Assembly: GCA_017430835.1 (NCBI GenBank)
Contig: JAFRMD010000019.1
Span: 1-64,000 of the forward strand
Direction of reading: 5' to 3'
DNA from: Methanosphaera sp.
Lineage (GTDB): Archaea > Methanobacteriota > Methanobacteria > Methanobacteriales > Methanobacteriaceae
DNA: 64,000 nt
The translations under genes were made by a program, and so were the position numbers. Shown piece by piece: positions 57,834 to 64,000 of this stretch. The notes beneath the pieces were generated by a model. It searched no databases. It saw only the letters and a program-made list of their open reading frames with translations, and was not told where the DNA came from. Positions within the stretch are counted from its first letter, which is position 1; each line of letters starts with the position of its first letter.

Positions 57834-60800
57834 TCATTCATTTAGTAATTGTTGATAAATTTTTTCATAATCTTGCATCATTTCTTTTAATGTCTTTGTT
57901 TTAATATTTTTTATATTATTTACAACTGAATCATATTCAATCTTATTGTTAGATATTTCGATTATTTTATCATAAATCTTTTTAGCATCCAAATCAACTA
58001 ACCATCCTGTTTTTCTATCCTCTATTCTTTCATTTAAAGCTCCGATGTTAGTGGCTATTACAGGTATATTTAAATTCCAGGATTCATTTAATGTGTATGA
58101 AAATGTTTCTGGCCAAAGAGAAAATATTCCAGTTAATGAAGGTTTGATTTCTTTTATGATTTTTGCATAATCTTCCCTTTCATATGTTCCATGCAATATT
58201 CCTTCATTTTCTGTTATTGATTCATGTGTAACCCCTAAGAAATGAAATTCAATTTGAGAGTTTATATCATACATTTTAATTTGTTTGAATAATAATGCTC
58301 CCTTGGATATTCCAATATTACCAGGTATTACTACTCTTATTTTCTCATTATGTGAAGGACATTTACTTAATAATTGTTTATTTTCTAATAAGTCCTGCCC
58401 ATGAGCTATAATATCAATTTTAGAAGATATATTTGGATAAACATCAGAATAAACTTTTTTTACATAATTTGTTGGAACTATTAATTTTTCTGCATTGCCA
58501 AGCAATTCTTTATTAATTTTTCTCCATGAATCCTGCATTTGATTAATTACTGGAGCATTATTTAATGCAGGTATTGGTAAATCACATTGATTTGTTGAAT
58601 TACATTTTCCTTCACAATACTGATTTTGATCATTTAATAAGTTTAATGAAGGACATATATAATAATAATCATGCAAATTTATTACATATGGGATTTTCAA
58701 CTCTTTTATTAAGTCAAATAAATCATAGGAGTGTTTTACTAAATGTTGAATGTGAATTAAGTCGACATTTAATGAAGTTAGTACATTAAAATATATTTCC
58801 TTGAATGTTTCCATGTAATAATAGTCAACATGCCATTGTCCATTTGTACTCCACGTTTTTAATCTTTTAAATAATCCATTTTTCCATTGTTTTAAAGTTA
58901 TTTGAGAACCGGAAGACAATAATACATAACAGTCATAATATTTTGATATTTTAGATATTAAATCGTTTGTAAAGTATATTGAACCACCTATTCCTTCATG
59001 TAGAACAAATAAAATCTTTTTATATCTTTTATTCTCAGCCATGGATGATATTGTATTTTGTAATTTTGTACATGAATTGTTAAAGACTCCTGATTTGAGG
59101 AACTGATGTACTTCTTCCATGTATGTAGGATATTTTGATTCCAAAATCTTCAAATGACTTGATAATAATTCTTTTGATTCCTCTTTAAAGGAAGTACTTC
59201 CTTTATGATAAATGTATACACTATCATCCACGATATGTTTCCATCCTTTCTCTAATGCCCTCATACAGAAATCATTTTCTTCCCCATAACCTTTCCCAAA
59301 CGTATTTTCATCAAAATTACCCACTTCTGTTATGACATCACGTTTAATATACATACAGAAACCATTACCTGTTGGAGTTTCTATAACAGTTTTATTAGAG
59401 TTTTCTTCAACTATTTGTGCCATCTGATTAATTGTTAAGTTATTTAGAATAGGATTTGATTTGCTTCTATTTGGTACACTAAATGCCCCTGCATTATTTG
59501 ATACTGGAGTAACTGTTCCTATTTCTCCACTTTGATATGCCGATATTGTTAATTTTCTTAACCAATTTTTAGTTACAATGGTATCACTGTTTAAAATTAT
59601 TACATCACCAATTGAATTTTCAAAACCAACATTTACTGTTGCAACAAAACCTTTGTTTGTTTGGTTATGGATTACCTTTATTTGAGGATATTTACCCTTA
59701 ATTTCATCAAGATAAGTTTTCACTCTTGAATCAATACTACAATCATTTATTAACAACAATTCATAATTTCCTTCAGTATATTCTAAAACACTATTTATAC
59801 ATTTTTTTGTTTCGTCAAATGCATTATAAATTGGAATTATAATTGTTTTATGATTATTTAATGCATTTTCCATTTCTTCTATCTGGGTTAATGTATATTC
59901 TTTGATTATTATTTCTGGTTCTACAAATTGTTTTTTATCAACATCCCATCGTGCTTGTTTAAATCCATACTTTTCCTGTTCTTTCTTGGACCATCTGTTC
60001 TGTTTAAACAATAAATCATGTTCCCCTACAGATTTTTCTTCCAACTCTTGTGTGGATTTTTGTAGTTTGTGATAAACTCTTGAATTAGAAACATGATAAA
60101 TTTTATATCCCATTATTTCCCTCACATAATTACAGAATATCATGTCCGAACGGTAATGTCTTCCCAGTTCTGCATCAAGACCTAATGATTTATCATAAAT
60201 TTCTCTTTTAATGTATACACAGAAAAATGGTGCAAAGCTAAGTTCAGTGTATTCCCCGTTATGATATAATGGGAGATTAATTATATTTTTATGATAATGT
60301 GATAAATTAACATCAATTTCATTATTTTCTGTTGCATATGGCACGTGAACATTAATGGTGTTTGTTTTTGGTGGCAATATCTGTTGAGGAACAGTCATTG
60401 CACATTTATCAAGCATGTATGCTTCATGTTGTAATATTTCTATTGCATTTTCTGTTATTACTGCATCATTATTTAATAAAAGAATGTCATTATCTTTTTT
60501 AGATAATTCTATTCCCTGATTGACTGCGTATGTAAAACCAAAATTAGTATCATTTAAGATTAATTTGATCTTATTTTTGGATTCTAGGTATTTTAGATAA
60601 TTTTTTACATTTTCACTGGAATTGTTATCCACCACGATTATTTCCAAAAGTTCTGATTTGAATTCAAATAAAGAATTTAAACATTCTTTTAAATCATTTA
60701 ATGATTCATAACTTGGAATTATTACACTGACTCCCTTATTTAATTTGAGATTATAATTAATTTTTTCTAAACGTTGTTTATGTTTTTCAGGTATAATTTC

Positions 60801-63254
60801 AATAGTATCCGCTAATGTTACATCATCAGAAATTGCATTATCTGCCACATAATAATAATAGTTTGACAATACTACGGGTATAGAATATGTTTTTCCGAAT
60901 AAAGAATATTTTAATATCAAATCCCAATCAACAAATCGTTCAAGATTTTCATCAAAGCCATCCGCTTTCTCATATAATTCCCGTGTATGTGCGTATGCAT
61001 TCAAATCAATATAATTATTGTTTGAAAGTAATCCTTTGTTGAATGCTCCAAAACGTATTGAATCAAGATTATATCTTGTTCTTTTATATATTAATTGTCC
61101 AGAGTATACTGCATCAGCATCTTTATTTACAGTAAATGCTCCCACTACCGCTTCGACGTACCTTTCATCCCAATCATTATCTGAGTCAAGATAAGTTATG
61201 TATCTTCCTTTAGATTCTTTTAAACCCCTATTCCTTGAATAAGACACTCCCCTATTTTCTTCATTTTTTAACAATTTTATACGTTTATCCTTAAACTTAT
61301 TTATTTGATTGATTGTATCATCAGTACTTCCATCATCTATTATAATTAATTCAAAATTGTCATAGGATTGATTGAGAACTGATTTAATTGCATTAGATAC
61401 TAAATCAGATCTATTATATACTGGCATAATTACTGAAACCAAAGGTTTATCTTCAGGTATTTGTGTACATAAATAATTTGCAATATTTTCCATAACTGCT
61501 AAAATTTTTTTCTCTGCTTCACTTAATGGCAATGATATTACCGGGGAAGTCATTGAAAATGCCAAAAATCTTTGTATCGTATTTTCATAATTAGGCTTTT
61601 CCCAAGTATGTTTTATTGTAGTAACAACCTCATCATCAAGTGTTGTTAATTGTATCGTGTGCTCAAAACCATCAATAAATTTTTCAGGAACAACTACTTT
61701 AAAACCATGCCTTCCCTCATTTATACCATTTTGCTTTAAATCCGGCCTATAAATATCTGCCGTTATTTCTATTACTTGATTATCGATTAATACTTTAGCT
61801 TTAAGTGGTTTATTATTACCTAATTCAGCAACCCAACCTTCAAGTACTGAATCTGAAAAAAAAGATTGAAAAGCACCTTTAATATTGGAATTATTAGAAG
61901 CCAATACAACTGGATTACCTTCCTGTTCATCCTGATTAATAAACCTATTTTCAGCCTTACCATATAACAAGTAATGAATTAATGGATTTAATTTAATATT
62001 TTTTAAATCGGGATTCAATTTTAAATATTCGACTCCATCAAAGTTTTTACTTGGTTTTAGTCCTTCGTTACTTCCATGATAGATATAATGCAAGTAAACG
62101 TCCACTCCCCCATACAATATTTCAGGTTTTTGTTGTATGTAATAACCAACATCAAATACGTCATGTAGTTTTAACAAAGGATATGCTTTTATTGTGATTA
62201 AGGCATTTTTTAATCCGCCCACCTTATGTCTGTGAAGCAATAATGAAAACGGATATAATTTAGAACGTATCCTGTCAAATAGAGATTTGTGTATGTTACT
62301 GAAATATTGGGTTTCATACTGATTTTTCAATATGTTATCTGAATAATCATTTATAACAGTTAATTCTTTTTTCTCATTATTTAACAGCATATTACGCTCA
62401 GATATTATTCTGTTTGATATTTCATCCATCAATATTATATTATGCACATCATTATCAATGAACTGTTCAGGTACTGAAAATATAAAAGTATTAACTTCTT
62501 TTTCAGATGTGTTTGAATTTACTCCTAATGAAAATTTTTGATTATCAATAATTATCCTAATTTTATTATTTTCGGAATTGAATCCCATTATCCAACCAGA
62601 GATTATTCCGTCTCCTTTATAATCATCAATAGAACCAAATAGTTTGTTTTTATCAGAGTTTTCTTCTTTGATTTCTAGAATGTCTTTTCTCATTCTTCTT
62701 ATATTTTCTGACAATTCTATAAATTGTTCAGAAGTGTCATTTAGTCCAAAATGAGATAAATCAGAATTATTAATCAAAAAGGATTCAATTTTATCATTTA
62801 ATTTCTCATCATAAACATATAAAAGAATAATTTTAGCATTAGAATCCAAAATTTTTATAGATAATGAAAAATCATTATTTAGTTTATATGAATTTAATTC
62901 TGTTATTAAAGAGTCCAAACTTCCCCAGTTTTCATAATACAATACGGTTAATGGAAAATAGTTAAAGAAATTATCAAATATTTCTATTTGTTTTTTTAGT
63001 GGTAAATTAAAATCTTGCAATATAACTATATCAAAATCCTTTTCTAAAGGCAATTGGTCTGAAAGAGGGGTATTTTTAATGATGATATTTTTTGCAGTAA
63101 TGTTATCCATTTTTTCATTAATTATTGTTACTTTCTTTTGATAATTAGTAAAATAATTCAATAAATCATCATCTATTGTATTTTTTGATGAAGTTAATAG
63201 AATATTATTTGAATTAAATTCCTCAAGTAATCTTATTAACATATCATTATTCAT
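57834..63254 (-). CDS. Giant multi-domain glycosyltransferase, about 1806 aa
   Basis: Order of parts: N-terminal Rossmann-like region (about 1-190); a beta domain (about 205-300, GDGIISGWIMGFNSENN); a glycosyltransferase-associated repeat region (about 365-440, DVFDVGYYIQQKPEI and NPLIHYLLYGKAEN); a second beta domain (about 460-560, LEGWVAELGNN); GT2 no. 1 (about 605-840, VSVIMPVYNRSDL); GT2 no. 2 (about 850-1130, VSVIIPSYESLND); GT2 no. 3 (about 1170-1420, TIIIPIYNAFDETKKC); and a GT4 domain (about 1460-1806, HEGIGGSIYFTNDL, VPTNYVKKVY, WPETFSYTLNESW). It likely builds several linkages of the surface glycan. I prefer the ATG at 63254, six bases after GAGGG, to the one at 63260. Confidence 0.88.
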   Translation of the reverse strand: MNNDMLIRLLEEFNSNNILLTSSKNTIDDDLLNYFTNYQKKVTIINEKMDNITAKNIIIKNTPLSDQLPLEKDFDIVILQDFNLPLKKQIEIFDNFFNYFPLTVLYYENWGSLDSLITELNSYKLNNDFSLSIKILDSNAKIILLYVYDEKLNDKIESFLINNSDLSHFGLNDTSEQFIELSENIRRMRKDILEIKEENSDKNKLFGSIDDYKGDGIISGWIMGFNSENNKIRIIIDNQKFSLGVNSNTSEKEVNTFIFSVPEQFIDNDVHNIILMDEISNRIISERNMLLNNEKKELTVINDYSDNILKNQYETQYFSNIHKSLFDRIRSKLYPFSLLLHRHKVGGLKNALITIKAYPLLKLHDVFDVGYYIQQKPEILYGGVDVYLHYIYHGSNEGLKPSKNFDGVEYLKLNPDLKNIKLNPLIHYLLYGKAENRFINQDEQEGNPVVLASNNSNIKGAFQSFFSDSVLEGWVAELGNNKPLKAKVLIDNQVIEITADIYRPDLKQNGINEGRHGFKVVVPEKFIDGFEHTIQLTTLDDEVVTTIKHTWEKPNYENTIQRFLAFSMTSPVISLPLSEAEKKILAVMENIANYLCTQIPEDKPLVSVIMPVYNRSDLVSNAIKSVLNQSYDNFELIIIDDGSTDDTINQINKFKDKRIKLLKNEENRGVSYSRNRGLKESKGRYITYLDSDNDWDERYVEAVVGAFTVNKDADAVYSGQLIYKRTRYNLDSIRFGAFNKGLLSNNNYIDLNAYAHTRELYEKADGFDENLERFVDWDLILKYSLFGKTYSIPVVLSNYYYYVADNAISDDVTLADTIEIIPEKHKQRLEKINYNLKLNKGVSVIIPSYESLNDLKECLNSLFEFKSELLEIIVVDNNSSENVKNYLKYLESKNKIKLILNDTNFGFTYAVNQGIELSKKDNDILLLNNDAVITENAIEILQHEAYMLDKCAMTVPQQILPPKTNTINVHVPYATENNEIDVNLSHYHKNIINLPLYHNGEYTELSFAPFFCVYIKREIYDKSLGLDAELGRHYRSDMIFCNYVREIMGYKIYHVSNSRVYHKLQKSTQELEEKSVGEHDLLFKQNRWSKKEQEKYGFKQARWDVDKKQFVEPEIIIKEYTLTQIEEMENALNNHKTIIIPIYNAFDETKKCINSVLEYTEGNYELLLINDCSIDSRVKTYLDEIKGKYPQIKVIHNQTNKGFVATVNVGFENSIGDVIILNSDTIVTKNWLRKLTISAYQSGEIGTVTPVSNNAGAFSVPNRSKSNPILNNLTINQMAQIVEENSNKTVIETPTGNGFCMYIKRDVITEVGNFDENTFGKGYGEENDFCMRALEKGWKHIVDDSVYIYHKGSTSFKEESKELLSSHLKILESKYPTYMEEVHQFLKSGVFNNSCTKLQNTISSMAENKRYKKILFVLHEGIGGSIYFTNDLISKISKYYDCYVLLSSGSQITLKQWKNGLFKRLKTWSTNGQWHVDYYYMETFKEIYFNVLTSLNVDLIHIQHLVKHSYDLFDLIKELKIPYVINLHDYYYICPSLNLLNDQNQYCEGKCNSTNQCDLPIPALNNAPVINQMQDSWRKINKELLGNAEKLIVPTNYVKKVYSDVYPNISSKIDIIAHGQDLLENKQLLSKCPSHNEKIRVVIPGNIGISKGALLFKQIKMYDINSQIEFHFLGVTHESITENEGILHGTYEREDYAKIIKEIKPSLTGIFSLWPETFSYTLNESWNLNIPVIATNIGALNERIEDRKTGWLVDLDAKKIYDKIIEISNNKIEYDSVVNNIKNIKTKTLKEMMQDYEKIYQQLLNE

Positions 63255-63283
63255 TTTCATCCCTCTTTCAGTCTTTTATTTAA

Positions 63284-64000
63284 CTATAATTCAAAAGCTC
63301 GTTCACTTACTTCTTCTATAATTTCTTGTTCATTAATTGTTTTTAATTCCTTATTTTCAAGCAATATTTGACCATTACAAATAACTGTATCTACATCCGT
63401 TCCTAAAGAAGAGTAAATTAGATTACTTAGTGCATTTCTTACAGGAGTCATATGTGGTACTAACGTATCAACTAAAACAATATCTGCCAATTTGCCCGTT
63501 TCTATTTTTCCAGTATTTAATCCTAATGCTTTTGCACCGTTTTCTGTTGCCATTTTAAATGTTTCATGAGTTGGCATTACTTGAGGATCCAATAAGTTTA
63601 CTTTTTGCAGGAATGCTGTCAATTTCATTTCACTAAACATGTCTAAATTATTATTTGAAGAAACACCATCCGTACCTATTGAAACATTTATACCATTTGA
63701 TATATACTCATTTACTGGTGCTATTCCAGAAGCTAATTTCATATTACTTGAAGGGTTATGTGCTATGGAAACTTCTTTTTCTTTAAGTATATTCATTTCT
63801 TCTTTTGTTGTCCATACTCCATGAGCTGCTATAGTGTTTGAATCCAAGATTCCCATATCATCCAAATATGCAAATGGAGTGTTTCCATGATCTTTTTTTA
63901 TATCTTCAACTTCTTGTTGTGTTTCTGAAACATGAATATGTAATTTTAAATCCTGTTTTGAAGCTATTTTTTTTGATTCGACTAATAATTCTGGAGAACA
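63284..64000 (-). CDS. 5'-deoxyadenosine / S-adenosylhomocysteine deaminase family (partial)
   Basis: The 5' end lies beyond the right edge; about 238 residues are visible. An amidohydrolase-fold zinc enzyme: LHIHVSETQQEV, IAAHGVWTTKEEM, HNPSSNMKLASGIAPV and IGTDGVSSNNNLDMFSEMKL hold the remaining His, Glu and Asp ligands of the MtaD/DadD group. In methanogens DadD recycles 5'-deoxyadenosine, SAH and methylthioadenosine by deamination. It precedes the giant glycosyltransferase gene by 23-29 bases on the same strand, probably a chance neighbour. Confidence 0.88.
   Translation of the reverse strand, partial: CSPELLVESKKIASKQDLKLHIHVSETQQEVEDIKKDHGNTPFAYLDDMGILDSNTIAAHGVWTTKEEMNILKEKEVSIAHNPSSNMKLASGIAPVNEYISNGINVSIGTDGVSSNNNLDMFSEMKLTAFLQKVNLLDPQVMPTHETFKMATENGAKALGLNTGKIETGKLADIVLVDTLVPHMTPVRNALSNLIYSSLGTDVDTVICNGQILLENKELKTINEQEIIEEVSERAFEL

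Overview
The window is a strongly AT-rich piece of an archaeal chromosome. DNA polymerase D large subunit, class I lysyl-tRNA synthetase, NrpR, PurP, phosphomevalonate dehydratase small subunit, SecG/Sec61-beta, TruD, an intron-containing elongator tRNA-Met and a formylmethanofuran dehydrogenase (fwd) operon together point to a methanogen of the order Methanobacteriales. Base composition and the mix of surface-glycan genes fit Methanosphaera best (inference; Methanobrevibacter is the main alternative). Ribosome binding sites are of two kinds, GGAGG-like and GGTGAT-like, both complementary to the archaeal 16S tail, and they let many start codons be refined.

Layout. 1-8.2 kb: a secreted protein, a regulator plus acyl-CoA synthetase operon, phosphoglucosamine mutase, a CWB2-like surface protein overlapping a GT-C-type membrane protein, and an anchored OB-fold protein. 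8.2-17.2 kb: an unknown gene plus ATP-dependent DNA ligase, divergent from polC (DP2) and anaerobic ribonucleotide reductase. 17.2-25.2 kb: a YbjQ-domain membrane protein, PfkB kinase, thiC copy 1, TrkA-type protein, lysS, a LysR-like regulator and 6-phospho-3-hexuloisomerase. 25.2-30.0 kb: fwd operon (ferredoxin-D-B-A-C plus an unknown gene). 30.4-38.5 kb: purP, two small ferredoxins, nrpR, glnA, a ThiF/MoeB-like enzyme, tRNA-Met, thiC copy 2 and an unlisted short secG. 38.8-46.1 kb: a repeat-bearing charged protein, phosphomevalonate dehydratase small subunit, a copper chaperone/copper ATPase pair, truD, a Ser/Gly-rich anchored protein and a DUF1616 membrane protein. 46.1-63.3 kb: a large cell-surface polysaccharide cluster with UDP-glucose dehydrogenase, GT-C protein, polyprenyl-phosphate sugar transferase, GT2 enzymes, a Wzm/Wzt-like ABC exporter, and giant multi-domain glycosyltransferases of 955 and about 1806 residues. 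The right edge cuts a 5'-deoxyadenosine/S-adenosylhomocysteine deaminase-type gene.

The best candidate for something undescribed is at 40.28-42.71 kb. A 75-residue metal-binding (HMA) protein ends on a run of nine A, and the copper ATPase continues in the -1 frame, with the missing first strand of its own HMA domain encoded upstream of its only ATG and a 7-bp hairpin just downstream. This looks like programmed -1 frameshifting (or slippage) making both a copper chaperone and a two-HMA copper ATPase from one gene. It parallels the known E. coli copA case with the frame logic reversed. Other leads are a DUF1616 gene that seems to start at AUA, a dyad next to the nrdD TATA box, a 13-bp inverted repeat before lysS, a GC-rich foldable island before the ferredoxins, and recurrent anti-Shine-Dalgarno-like C-rich tracts just after stop codons.
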